In this document: one piece after another, positions 50,185-59,811 of the stretch
Layout of the letters: each line of letters opens with the position of its first letter
Numbering within the stretch: the stretch's first letter is position 1
Assembly (NCBI RefSeq): GCF_000210295.1
Contig: NC_026739.1
Coordinates: 902,262 to 966,261, forward strand
DNA length: 64,000 nucleotides
Source of the DNA: Trypanosoma brucei gambiense DAL972
Lineage: Eukaryota; Euglenozoa; Kinetoplastea; Trypanosomatida; Trypanosomatidae
Reading direction: 5' to 3'
Translations under genes and position numbers: made by a program
Notes under the pieces: generated by a model
What the model was told of the DNA's origin: nothing
Seen by the model: only the letters and a program-made list of their open reading frames with translations
The model's database searches: none

Positions 50185-50568
50185 CTAGTTGGGCATCAAC
50201 TGCTCATAGTCGTATCCCTCTTTCCCAGAAATATAGAACCAAATAACAACGAGACTGAACAAACCGGGGATTATGCAAATTGCGCTGACAACAATTAGCG
50301 CGATGCTGCGAGGGACATCCCACGTGAAGTAAAAACAGAGAATAGCAAGGGTAAGGAGAGTCAAACCAACGCCTGAAAGGGCAAAACCCAAAACAAACGA
50401 GCTCCAGCCATTCCAGTACAAGTCACCCACACGTCGTTCCGCACCCATGGGATCGTGGGGACATAACCATGCGCAAAACTTCGACGTACCTCTGGGAAAC
50501 TTTTCGTCAGGTTCAATCGGTACCTCCATAACATCCGACCCGACTGGCCGGTACCGGATACCGCTCAT
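50185..50568 (-). CDS. TMEM230/TMEM134-like (DUF872) membrane protein
   Basis: 127 residues from ATG 50568. Two membrane spans, about 57-81 (SFVLGFALSGVGLTLLTLAI) and 88-111 (SIALIVVSAICIIPGLFSLV), are separated by a short loop. The second span has the family motif P-G-x-x-x-L/V, and the protein ends ISGKEGYDYEQLMPN, matching the TMEM230 ending (K-G-Y-x-G-Y-S-Y-D-D-I-P). The N-terminal 50 residues are cytosolic and hold a Cys-x3-Cys (CAWLC). TMEM230 works in secretory and endosomal vesicle traffic in animals; the same compartment is likely here. Confidence 0.8.
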   Translation of the reverse strand: MSGIRYRPVGSDVMEVPIEPDEKFPRGTSKFCAWLCPHDPMGAERRVGDLYWNGWSSFVLGFALSGVGLTLLTLAILCFYFTWDVPRSIALIVVSAICIIPGLFSLVVIWFYISGKEGYDYEQLMPN

Positions 50569-50966
50569 ATTTGTCTACTACCTGAGGAAACAGAAACAAA
50601 CTGCCGATGCTTGTGTAATCAGTTTGGTGTATGTTTCCTTGAAAGGGGAAAAAGAAAAGGGTAGAAAGAAAAGAAGAAGGGCAACGTGCGTGGTCGTATA
50701 AGAAACACACATACTTATCCTATCGGAGCGAATCAACGTATAGCAACGGTGCAGAAAACCGGGAATACATTTGTACTTCCTATAGAAAAAAGTGAAATGG
50801 ACATGCTCCATCTTTCAAAAAATCAGCCGCCATCCACCCATCCCTCTTCATTCCAGCTAAACTTCTGTCGGCACGCTAGGAGACCGATCACCAAATAATC
50901 AGGGGGAACTTATGAACAATTTCAAATGTATTCTCATAGCTTGATAGATCAAATGCGCTACTCACT
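50569..50966. other. Spacer, nothing recognised
   Basis: Purine-rich stretch at about 50640-50680 (pyrimidine on the coding strand) suits a splice acceptor for the TMEM230-like gene. Confidence 0.55.
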
Positions 50967-51752
50967 TCAGTGTGCCGTTGCTATAGGGTAAGATGTTGAT
51001 GGGGAACCCTGAAAAACCTGTGGGTAGTCGCGGCGGAGAGCATCCATTATATTGTCCACTGACGCCCGAATATCGCGAGCAGAACCCGCAGCGCGCGATA
51101 TCGTTAAGGAGAGTTTCCGATCGTTTGCCACCGCAATGCAAGCCGCAAGGGCGGCCACGATGTCCTGTTGTTGAGTTCGATAACCGTGGAACAAATCCGG
51201 ATAACGCTGGATAAAAAATTGATCAAATGTTAGCGCTGGGTTAAACCTGCCCGCCGTTTCAAATTCTTCCTTTAAGCGCATCTGCTCCCGGTATGGAAGC
51301 AAAGCGCGGAGAAGTATATAATAAGCCACACTGTGTGGAGGAAGCTGCCACGACTGTATGTTCTTGAGAAGATATATCGGAGAGTTTGTGTCGGACAGCT
51401 GCATCATCGCCAATATAAGCAATAAAGCTGTGGAAAAGAACAAAAAACGCAACATCTGCATAGCCGCTGCAGGAGGCTGCGCCCCACACGCACCGCTGCT
51501 ACAACTACCGCCACCCTGTGATGAATACTGCGGCATGGCCTCCACTATTTTTTTCGAGAATCGCTCACGCAATTGCCGCTCACGCTCCAATTCCTCGCGA
51601 TCTTCCTGCTCTGCATTTGCCTTGTTCTCCTTATTGCACAGAAGAGATGTAGTGTGTAGCACACATTTGGGCTCTAGCATGGCCAATCCTGGGATGGGTA
51701 TCCTTCTCGGCAGCCGGTTTATTAATGTCCCAGTCATTCCTGATACAGTCAT
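50967..51752 (-). CDS. Mitochondrial single-span membrane protein, unrecognised
   Basis: 261 residues from ATG 51752. The first 40 residues are basic and hydroxylated (LINRLPRRIPIPGLAMLEP), consistent with mitochondrial targeting. A charged helix (QEDREELERERQLRERFSKK, 49-68) and a Gly/Ser/Cys stretch (GGGSCSSGACG) precede one membrane span at about 99-118 (MLRFLFFSTALLLILAMMQL). The last 140 residues are helical and soluble (LTFDQFFIQRYPDLFHGYRT). The layout resembles inner-membrane proteins of trypanosomatid mitochondria, but no family is recognised. Confidence 0.7.
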   Translation of the reverse strand: MTVSGMTGTLINRLPRRIPIPGLAMLEPKCVLHTTSLLCNKENKANAEQEDREELERERQLRERFSKKIVEAMPQYSSQGGGSCSSGACGAQPPAAAMQMLRFLFFSTALLLILAMMQLSDTNSPIYLLKNIQSWQLPPHSVAYYILLRALLPYREQMRLKEEFETAGRFNPALTFDQFFIQRYPDLFHGYRTQQQDIVAALAACIAVANDRKLSLTISRAAGSARDIRASVDNIMDALRRDYPQVFQGSPSTSYPIATAH

Positions 51753-52070
51753 TGAGGCTCTACACTGCGTATGTACACGACCGCGCCTAAGATACGTGCG
51801 AAATGTATATTATGCGTTGTGTCATCCAAGATAGGAGAGAAATTAGGGAAACATAGAATACAAAACAAGGGTTAAAGTAAGATGACCATTCTCAAATCAG
51901 GGCCAACATCAATGTTCGAAAGTTGCGCACACACAGTAACTCTGAAACGTTTAGATGACGCGGCGGGTGGAACACGACACACACACGCATACACAAAGAG
52001 GAGGATCGAACGACCCAATGAAATGGTACGCGCACTAACAGATGAAGGGAATGAATCAGCGCTACCACGG
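51753..52070. other. Spacer, nothing recognised
   Basis: About 320 bases of mixed sequence with a short (CA)n near 51978-51990. Confidence 0.55.
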
Positions 52071-52688
52071 CTAATAAAGTGCGAACATGGAGTTCATTTT
52101 GCGCACATGTATTCTTACTTTTACCCGCTTGTTATCGTACACTTCACGGTTAATGCCCAGCTCCTCTGCCCCGGGTAGGTAGAGCCAGCACCAGTTGTGC
52201 CCCAATTCTTGTATGCCCGTTCGCCGGTCCTTCTCACGGAATTCTATCAGACGAGGGTCTATACGCACCTTGTATTGCTCCCACAGCTTCTGTGCAACAT
52301 CCCTCTTGCGAAGTGGACAGTTAATGAGAAAGCCCTGTCCCCAAGACTGCCGCCCGAAGAGCAGGTAGCCTGTGTTCACCCGCCAATACACGTCGAGCCA
52401 CTGCCGCTTCCGTGCAGCAAAATCGAGGAACTCTTCATTACGTTCGATAAAGCAGTCATACTTGTCAGTGTCGGGATTGTAGCACCACAACCCGCGACGA
52501 AGTTCCTCCGTGGGCGTTACAGCGTGGCCCGCTTCCATATACTTCCGCGCCACCTCCAGTTTGACAAGCCGCTCCTCACCTGCAAACCCTCCCTGCGGCC
52601 CTAGGATCGTCCTCGTGAATAGTACTGGCATGTACTCCAGCTGCAGCTCTGGGGCCATCTCACGAAAAAGACGAGTAAATCGCAACAT
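52071..52688 (-). CDS. Probable mitochondrial ribosomal protein bL9m
   Basis: 205 residues from ATG 52688. After a short basic start (MLRFTRLFREM), residues 19-62 match the bL9 N-domain: YMPVLFTRTILGPQGGFAGE (bacterial V-I-L-L-E-D-V-x-G-L-G-K-x-G) and KLEVARKYMEAGHAVTPTEE (bacterial V-K-x-G-Y-A-R-N-x-L-I-P-x-x-x-A-V-x-A-T). The remaining 140 residues are Trp/Tyr/Arg-rich and have no bL9 C-domain; they look like a trypanosomatid-specific extension (DVYWRVNTGYLLFGRQSWGQ). The setting among other mitoribosomal genes agrees. A different mitoribosomal protein is the main alternative. Confidence 0.62.
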   Translation of the reverse strand: MLRFTRLFREMAPELQLEYMPVLFTRTILGPQGGFAGEERLVKLEVARKYMEAGHAVTPTEELRRGLWCYNPDTDKYDCFIERNEEFLDFAARKRQWLDVYWRVNTGYLLFGRQSWGQGFLINCPLRKRDVAQKLWEQYKVRIDPRLIEFREKDRRTGIQELGHNWCWLYLPGAEELGINREVYDNKRVKVRIHVRKMNSMFALY

Positions 52689-53330
52689 GTTACCTAACGC
52701 TCACCCACCTTCTACCTCTGAATTTCCCTCTCCACTCTAACCACAACAGCAGGACGCAAAGGGTGGAAGAAACCGAGACCTATTCGGTACACCCCTCCTG
52801 CACTTGAAACAGCGAAACGAAGCAAGTGAATCTAACGCAAATTTCCGCATGTTGAGGAATTAATTGACTGGAAACTAGCTTGACAACCGACCCATACCGT
52901 GTGGAAGGAGGAACAACCTCCCACTATTATGAACACAAGCAGCTGTAAGAACGCTAATGTGAAAAAAATCGTGACAATCTTCAGTGGTACACAGCTGGTT
53001 ACCACCTCCTCATACAAATTATTCGAGTTTTCTTCATTTTTAAAAAAATGCATCACAAGCACATCACAACCAAAGACCACATTGAGGCCTCACGACATAA
53101 GAACAAAAAATATTTGGGATCACTTACAGTCTGGGCGATGCTCCACCGCCAGTTCACACCCTCCAACCTACACTACCACGGCAGCGCTTCCCATGATCAG
53201 CAAAGAAGTGCCAAACAAATGCATGCAAATGCAAACGAACAGCTGCCAGTGCCTACACCCATAGACCAACTCGATATCCCTTTGACATCCACCATCATAA
53301 ACAACCTTATGACCCCAAGGACCCGTCATC
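52689..53330. other. Spacer, nothing recognised
   Basis: About 640 bases of mixed composition without microsatellites and without a coding frame that looks real. Confidence 0.5.
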
Positions 53331-54956
53331 TCAACCACTATCCCGTTGACGCCTCTCTTCCTTAAAATCACACACGCTGGCTTCCGTTGTAATCATCAAC
53401 CCTGCTACTGAGGCGGCATCCACTACGCAAGAGTTCACCACCTTCACGGGGTCGACAATACCCACTTCAAACATATCCACGTAGCGGTCATTCTGCGCAT
53501 CATAGCCCATGCAGCAGTCCTCATACTCAGCAACAGTTTCAACAGTAACAGCACCCTCCTCACCTGCATTCTCACTGATGCGTTTCATTGGAAGACGCGC
53601 CGCGTTGCGCACGATTAATATCCCAGTCCTCCGGTCCTGCTCCATGTCCTCATCCTCTCTCATGAGTACATCTAACTGCTTTGACGCGTGAAGGAGGGCA
53701 GCGCCGCCGCCAGCAACAATTCCCTCCGCAAGGGCATTCTGCGCTGCGTTAACGGCATCAATCACACGGTCTTTCGACTCATTGATCTCCACGGTGGATC
53801 GGCCACCTACGCGGATTACGGCAAACGTGCGGTTTAGTTTGGAAATCCTCTCCCGTAACTTCTCCTTCACATCCTCGGTTAAGGCCCGCTCCAGCCGTCC
53901 CTGCAACAACCGCACCCGCGGTGCCGCGTCAGCCACTCCAGCAACGACGGTGCTATCCATTGTTTGTTCCCATCGTTCCGCGCGTCCTAGCAAACACGTG
54001 ACATCATCCACAACTCCAATGGAGCCAACCTTCTCCACTCTGCATTGACAACATGTGGCGAGATCGTGGAGCTCCTCCTCTGAAAGTTCAGGGGCGCAAA
54101 CAATTCCACACAGCACCACATTGTTAACGTGATTGTGTATAACGGTTTGCAGCACTGCTTCAGAAAACTGCGGGGCGACAAGTACAAGAGGTTTACCAGA
54201 ATTCTTCGCGGCCCCGAGCAAGCGCAGTACATCATGAACGCTTTCAAGTTTTTCTGCAGTGATGAAAATGAAGGGGCTCTCGAGACTACTCTTAAGTTCA
54301 GTGGTGTTTGTCACCAACGCGCTGGAAACAAACCCCTGCTCCACGCTCCAACCATCGTAACGCATCCACTCAGTTGCACTGCCATTTCCACTCAACACGG
54401 CAATGTAACCATTTACCCCTACCGACTGCACGACTCTGGCAATCAAAGCTCCCAGAGAACGTTCACCATTAGCGCTGATTGTCGCCACGTTCTCAAGCAT
54501 CTGCAAATCCTTTACTGGGCGCTTCTGTTCACTTAAGCTCTTGAGGAGGACATCGACAGCAATATCTATGCCACGTTTCAGATCCATTGGGTTGGCACCC
54601 GTCGCAACACATTTGTAACCCTCTGCAAAAATGCTCCATGCAAGTATTGTTGCGGTTGTGGTACCATCCCCCGCAATGTCATTCGTCTTTCCCGCCACTT
54701 GTCGAATAAGTCGGGCGCCCACATCCTCGAATTGATCATTGAACTCAATGGATTGGGCAACCGTTACACCGTCTTTGGTTATCTTCGGCTCGCCTGAGGG
54801 CTGCCGAATAATGACATTTCGTCCCTTCGGGCCCAACGTTACGCCAACGGCAGTAGCGATACGCTCAATACCATTTAGCATGCGTTCTCTTGCCTCACCA
54901 CCGAAATGAATTGCCTTGCCAGCAGCCGAAGCAAGACGGCGTGTTGAATAAAGCAT
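53331..54956 (-). CDS. Divergent mitochondrial HSP60 (group I chaperonin) paralogue
   Basis: 541 residues from ATG 54956. The presequence (MLYSTRRLASAAGKAIHFGG) is short. Equatorial motifs are intact: TLGPKGRNV, PKITKDGVTVAQ with the GroEL Asp52 equivalent, AGDGTTTATILAW with Asp87, and RVIDAVNAAQNALAEGIVAG with Asp398 and GGGAAL. ATP use is therefore expected. The apical domain is much altered: the usual A-P-G-F-G-D-R-R is CAPELSEEELHDLATCCQC, with many cysteines. The tail ends RRQRDSG, with no Gly-Gly-Met repeat. Substrate and Hsp10 contacts may differ. Trypanosomatids have a canonical HSP60 and divergent copies; this is one of the divergent ones. Confidence 0.9.
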   Translation of the reverse strand: MLYSTRRLASAAGKAIHFGGEARERMLNGIERIATAVGVTLGPKGRNVIIRQPSGEPKITKDGVTVAQSIEFNDQFEDVGARLIRQVAGKTNDIAGDGTTTATILAWSIFAEGYKCVATGANPMDLKRGIDIAVDVLLKSLSEQKRPVKDLQMLENVATISANGERSLGALIARVVQSVGVNGYIAVLSGNGSATEWMRYDGWSVEQGFVSSALVTNTTELKSSLESPFIFITAEKLESVHDVLRLLGAAKNSGKPLVLVAPQFSEAVLQTVIHNHVNNVVLCGIVCAPELSEEELHDLATCCQCRVEKVGSIGVVDDVTCLLGRAERWEQTMDSTVVAGVADAAPRVRLLQGRLERALTEDVKEKLRERISKLNRTFAVIRVGGRSTVEINESKDRVIDAVNAAQNALAEGIVAGGGAALLHASKQLDVLMREDEDMEQDRRTGILIVRNAARLPMKRISENAGEEGAVTVETVAEYEDCCMGYDAQNDRYVDMFEVGIVDPVKVVNSCVVDAASVAGLMITTEASVCDFKEERRQRDSG

Positions 54957-55426
54957 GATGTTCGTCCGTTATTTCTTTTACTTGTTTATTTTTAAACTAC
55001 AGGCACTGTTCCTCCGATCCCGATGGTCCAACCCCCTCGTTTATACACGCAGACGTTTTTAATGTCGATACGGAAAGTGTTTAATGTTGTTGTTGTTGTT
55101 GTTTTTTTTTACCCACCCCTTTCTCGTCACACTCCTGCCTTCGCTAACGTAACTCTAAAACGAAAAACAAATAAACGGAAATAGCACTTACGCGCAACCA
55201 CGTGGTTAATAGACGGTGTTAAAGGCGGAACAAAAATTATTAGCGGCCGTATACATCATTCCATGAACAGCTGTTAAAAGGAAACTAACACAACAAGAGC
55301 AAGTGACACCAACGTCACTCTTTTTTCTTCGCCCTAATCACTTACTTGCACTCACTCATCACCGCTTTTATTTCAAGTGGGGTGGGTGGGCAAATTTGTT
55401 CCGCCGCACCATCAAAGTACCGACAT
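54957..55426. other. Spacer, nothing recognised
   Basis: Includes (TTG)n at 55087-55103. No gene. Confidence 0.6.
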
Positions 55427-57820
55427 TCAACTGTGAGAAATGCGTTGCAACATGGCTCGCTGTCTAGAAAGATCCATCTGCAGTCGTGAAGTTGCGCTAT
55501 TCAATTCCGATGGATCCACATGCGGTTCTATACGTTTTGCCGGGGGCTCACGGACCACCACCTCGGCGCTTTGCCTCGCCACTTCCTTCCGCAGACGCTC
55601 ATTAGTCGCGCTAGACTCCATGGCGTACCGTTGAAGATCCTCAAATCGTCGCAGGAGTTCAACCTTTTCTTCTTCAAAAGATTTACGCTCTTGCCGAAGT
55701 GCCTCGCGCTCTGCAGCGATTTCGTCACACAACCGCTTTTGTTCGCGGCGCATTTCACCAATGGCAACACGATCCTCCTCCATCGCATCCACTTTTGCTG
55801 CGTATGCTTCCTCTTGAGCGCGTAAGGATTTGAGTAATTCCGCTTCATCATTGTTCCGCCGTTCTCGAAGCATTGCGGCTTCGGTCCGCTCACGAGAAAT
55901 TGCCATTCGTTCTTCCTGTAACTCAGCCATGGCATGCAGTTTTTTTGCCATGAACTCCTCATACTGTTGTTCAAAGAGTTTCCGCTCCTGCGATACCTCG
56001 TGGAGCATTAACCTCCTGTCCTTCTCAAGCTGCTCTCGCAACGTTTCATAGTGTGCTTGAGACTCCTGGCAACGGCGGCGCTCCTCTGCAGCTTCTCTTG
56101 TGAAGTTGGACAACCCAATGTCAAACTTTGCATACAACGAGGCAATACGAGCCCGCTCCTTCTCCATTTCCCCTTTCGTATATTTGATTTCTTCAAGCAC
56201 AGAGTCCACTAGTGCCTTCTGCTCATTAATGAGTCGTTCTTTTTGTCGGAGTACCTCAAGTCGCTCATCGGTGACAGCCTCATTCATCTGCGTTGCTTTC
56301 TCCATATCCTTGTGCAGCACTTCAACTATCTTTTGCAACTCGGCGGCGTTCTTTGTATGTGCTTCAAAAGATTCTACGTGCTGCATATGCAATCTATCAC
56401 TGTGTGCTGACGATTCAGCATACCGCTTCTCCATCGCCGCAAGCTCCGTACGATGCATCTCTTCGGAGTGCGCACGAGCAAGCTCCAACTGACGCCGCGC
56501 TTCCTCCAACTGGTTTTCATATCTCCGTTTCATGTCGTCAAGTTGTGTTTGCAAAAACTTCTGATCCCGTTCGCGAATGCCTGCATCTTCGCGATCACGT
56601 CGCTGACTTTCCATGCGGGTTATCTCGTCGCGTAACTCCCTCTCGTTCTTGGCTCGCTCCTCACGATCCTCCAGATCACGTTTTCGACGAGCTTCACGCT
56701 CCTCATCATCCTTCGCGATCTTCGCATCAATTAACGTCCGAAATCGTTCCTCACGGTCCTCCATTGCAGCCCAAAAACGCTCCTCACGTTCCTTTACTTC
56801 TTTCTGTAGCCATTCCCGTCGTTCCAATTCCTCACGACGGTCCCGCACCTCACGCTCCTTGCGATATCGTTCATCTTTTAAGAGCCGTTCCCTCTCTGCT
56901 GCAACAACAGACAAGTTGAGCTCGTGGAACACTTCACGAACATCCTGCGCGAGGCGTTGAAAAAGAGTTCGTGCTGCTTCCTCCTGCTCCAGCCGCCGAA
57001 GGTGTACTGCACGTTCCCTTTCACGCTGTCGGCGGCGCTGGCTCTCAATATTCGCGACTGGCTGCTCCTCTTGCGGCAGGCCCGTTTTCGCTTCCATCCC
57101 GGTTGCACCGGTAGGAAATCCAATTGCAGGTGCGCCCCCTACGGTGTTCCTCATAGCCCGCGCTTCTATCTCCATTTCTTTTTGTTTCTCTTCTTGCAAC
57201 CGCTTGAACTCCTCCATTTGCGCCCGCAGTTCCTCCTGTTGCCGTTGCAGGGCCTTTTCCCTCCGCTCTTGTTCCTCTTGCATCTGCCGCATCTGTTGTT
57301 CGTATTGTTCCTTTGCAGCCTTAGCCGCCTCCTCCGAGAAGAGTTCCTTGCGTGCAGGTTGCCTTCCTGAGCTTGGTGGATCGCTTCCTCCACTACTGGA
57401 TGCCGAAGGCGGCGCAACGGGTATTTCATCGTCAAAATCCTCTGAGTACTTATCAAATGAATCATCATCATACGTGTAGTCGTAATCATCGGAGGTTTTA
57501 GCTTTTCCTCCACTTTCGGTTCCACTAGCAGCGCTCACCGATGCGGTGCTGATTGTTTCCTTTGTGTCCTTCCCTCCCTTCTTATTTGTGCTTTTCTCCT
57601 CTTTGGATTTTGATTTCTTTTCCTTTTTATCTTTTTTCTTCTTTTTCTTCTTGCTCTTTTCCTTCTTTTTTTCCTCCTTCTTTTTGCTCTCCACTTCCTC
57701 TCCATCAAAGTCAGACTGGACGTAGGCATCCTCACCCTCATAGAACTCGTCTAACACGTCAAACGAAAACTGTTTGGTCGGTTGTCTCTGAAGACTCGGC
57801 GCCCCTTTTAGTGACGACAT
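55427..57820 (-). CDS. Long coiled-coil protein with lysine-rich N-terminus
   Basis: 797 residues from ATG 57820 (MSSLKGAPSLQRQP); 29 upstream codons lack an ATG. Residues about 20-45 contain FSFDVLDEFYEGEDAYVQSD. Residues 45-90 are a lysine/glutamate block, then Ser/Thr/Asp-rich sequence (DDYDYTYDDDSFDKYSEDFD). From about 170 to 780 it is nearly continuous heptad-type helix (QEERREKALQRQQEELRAQM and similar). The layout, a disordered acidic N-terminus plus one long coiled coil, resembles centriolar or transition-fibre proteins such as FBF1, but this is a weak resemblance. An AG sits one base before the ATG (57822-57823) after a good pyrimidine run, giving an unusually short leader if used. 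Confidence 0.8.
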   Translation of the reverse strand: MSSLKGAPSLQRQPTKQFSFDVLDEFYEGEDAYVQSDFDGEEVESKKKEEKKKEKSKKKKKKKDKKEKKSKSKEEKSTNKKGGKDTKETISTASVSAASGTESGGKAKTSDDYDYTYDDDSFDKYSEDFDDEIPVAPPSASSSGGSDPPSSGRQPARKELFSEEAAKAAKEQYEQQMRQMQEEQERREKALQRQQEELRAQMEEFKRLQEEKQKEMEIEARAMRNTVGGAPAIGFPTGATGMEAKTGLPQEEQPVANIESQRRRQRERERAVHLRRLEQEEAARTLFQRLAQDVREVFHELNLSVVAAERERLLKDERYRKEREVRDRREELERREWLQKEVKEREERFWAAMEDREERFRTLIDAKIAKDDEEREARRKRDLEDREERAKNERELRDEITRMESQRRDREDAGIRERDQKFLQTQLDDMKRRYENQLEEARRQLELARAHSEEMHRTELAAMEKRYAESSAHSDRLHMQHVESFEAHTKNAAELQKIVEVLHKDMEKATQMNEAVTDERLEVLRQKERLINEQKALVDSVLEEIKYTKGEMEKERARIASLYAKFDIGLSNFTREAAEERRRCQESQAHYETLREQLEKDRRLMLHEVSQERKLFEQQYEEFMAKKLHAMAELQEERMAISRERTEAAMLRERRNNDEAELLKSLRAQEEAYAAKVDAMEEDRVAIGEMRREQKRLCDEIAAEREALRQERKSFEEEKVELLRRFEDLQRYAMESSATNERLRKEVARQSAEVVVREPPAKRIEPHVDPSELNSATSRLQMDLSRQRAMLQRISHS

Positions 57821-58629
57821 ACTGTTGATAATAACAAAAGTGAAGATGTAAAATAAAAAACAAACCCGTTCTGTATATTTTGTCCGCACGGTTTTAGCGT
57901 ACGTCACTGACTAAGTCTATATTTATAATTTGTCTGTTTATGAGTAATTCTATGGGTCTCAGCGCCGTTCCGGCAACCGAAGTCCTCACGTCTTAGCGCC
58001 CGTTGTTTCCACGGTGAATAGAGGCCCTTTTCCCCTTTTGCGTGGACGGTATTTGCGGCCCCGGCTTGGCAGCAGACGCATACGACGACGAGATGAGGAA
58101 AGAAAGAGTAAATAAAATACAAAAGACGAAGCAGTGAACCAAGGGAGAGACAAAGGCGGTGACAAACGCGGCAAATGAAAGTTACACATGGCCGAAAGAA
58201 GCGGCGATATTGGTAATCACAATACCACCCAAGTATACCGGGAGCGTATTCTGCTTTCCCCTTTCCCACAGCGATCATCACAATTTCCCTTTTTATTGTG
58301 GGGTGCAAAACTCCACGGGAAACAAGAGATGTAAAAAGAAAATAAAACAACCCCCAAGGCGGGAACAGAGTTGGACACCATGCGCTCGCCCCCGCCCCAC
58401 CAAGTAAAAGCCAATACAAACACATAAGCAAGCACACAAACATATGAATATATAAACATATAAATATGTACAAGCGAAATAAGAACAAGGGGAGGCAAGT
58501 TCACAAGAGTATCACAACCAAAAAGGTGCGTAGAACAGCACCAAACGCTCCAACAACAAAAGCAACAACAATATGTTAACCGGTTCAAGTCCCAACGAGA
58601 GCAACACCACCAAGGAGGGTCATTTAGCG
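57821..58629. other. Spacer, nothing recognised
   Basis: Mixed sequence; the leftward frame at 57904-58488 is Leu/Phe/Cys-rich and no family matches. No gene supported. Confidence 0.5.
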
Positions 58630-59811
58630 CTACGATTTCCACATAGAAGAGACCCAACCTGTCAAATTTTCCTTCCAAGACGGGCCACCAGCACCGCTAA
58701 ATTTGTAGCGTTCACGCAATTTGTTTGCATCCTCACGACTCCCCGACTTTAACCACGCGATTGGTTGAAATCCAAACCGCATCACCCAAGTCGATGCGAT
58801 GTCTAGAAACTCGACGACGTCGCACGAGGGATATGATTGCAAGAATGGAAGAATAGTGCCTAAATGGTCCAACGCCAGTATATCATCCCGCTTATACACC
58901 AACATGGCAGCGGCAATGTAAATAACTACGCCACATATATCTTCCCCAAAAGAAAAAATAAAATCCCATATCCTAAACACATCGGGAACATTAAACTCCT
59001 GAGTGAACAGCAGGGTTAACCAACGAAATGCATAAAACTCGGAGCGTATTTCGTTGGTCTCCAGGTGATCCCAAAGTTCTGGGTCTACAAACTGGACGAT
59101 ACGCTCAAAATTTCTAATGGTACTCATAACTCCCGTGTTCTTGTCAAAGTCAAGAGTACGACAGAAATCATCCCCTAGGTGTGAGAGCATTCTCTGGAAG
59201 AAAAAGAACACGTCCGCCTCCACAGTTTCGTCAACGGCAGAAGGTTCGCCACACGTGAAGGCAAAGAGCAAGTGGCCCACGAGCTCATTCATGCCTTGTA
59301 CGTAGCCAAAACCTTTATTAACCCCAGCGAAGGTGTGAAGGATGCGACGCAGACATTGCTGCATTGGGGAAAAGGTTGTGGGGATGCCCTCTATCACCGT
59401 GAAGTCACGCTCCAAATTGAAAAAATGCATAGTGGGCATTGTGCGCGGGATGTCAATATCAATTTCACGGTTACTATTCTCACAGATAACGACGTTATTA
59501 TTTTCGTCTAGCGTGCATATAAGACGCACAAGCTCCTTATACTCACTCGCCTTCTTACTCTCAATCGCTTCCCACCCAGTTACATCATGTGGAAAAAGTC
59601 CAATCATCAACTTCCAGTAAGTTCGACGGATCCTGTCATGAACACCACGTCGGCACATGAGAGTGGCATTTGAAATGTCAACAACAGGACCTGCTACAAC
59701 GGCAGCACATGCGGCTTCGGTTGATTCCACGGAGCGCAACATCGATCTGTTTCCTTTCGCGTCACTCTCATCGTCACCGCTAACCAGAGACGGAGGCGGG
59801 AAGCCAGACAT
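58630..59811 (-). CDS. TBC-domain Rab GTPase-activating protein (TBC1D13-like)
   Basis: 393 residues from ATG 59811 (MSGFPPPSLVSGDD); five upstream codons lack an ATG. The TBC domain occupies about 50-350. The arginine-finger motif I-x-x-D-x-x-R is present (REIDIDIPRTMP, with Ile117, Asp120 and Arg123), as is the glutamine-finger Y-x-Q (GYVQGMNEL, Tyr170, Gln172), so dual-finger catalysis is intact. Other features: RRGVHDRIRRTYWKLMIG entry, FYAFRWLTLLFTQEFNVPDV and RIWDFIFSFG. TBC proteins switch off Rab GTPases in membrane traffic. A long stretch between entry motif and arginine finger is typical of the TBC1D13 group. Target Rab unknown. Confidence 0.92.
   Translation of the reverse strand: MSGFPPPSLVSGDDESDAKGNRSMLRSVESTEAACAAVVAGPVVDISNATLMCRRGVHDRIRRTYWKLMIGLFPHDVTGWEAIESKKASEYKELVRLICTLDENNNVVICENSNREIDIDIPRTMPTMHFFNLERDFTVIEGIPTTFSPMQQCLRRILHTFAGVNKGFGYVQGMNELVGHLLFAFTCGEPSAVDETVEADVFFFFQRMLSHLGDDFCRTLDFDKNTGVMSTIRNFERIVQFVDPELWDHLETNEIRSEFYAFRWLTLLFTQEFNVPDVFRIWDFIFSFGEDICGVVIYIAAAMLVYKRDDILALDHLGTILPFLQSYPSCDVVEFLDIASTWVMRFGFQPIAWLKSGSREDANKLRERYKFSGAGGPSWKENLTGWVSSMWKS

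Noticed and set aside
57904..58488. 194-codon leftward frame
   Set aside because: No ATG start in good context, and its Leu/Phe/Cys/Arg composition matches a spacer, not a known family.
58550..58620. A GGTTCAAGTCCC sequence resembling a tRNA T-arm
   Set aside because: The flanking bases do not form a five-pair T-stem and no anticodon or acceptor stem can be drawn around it.
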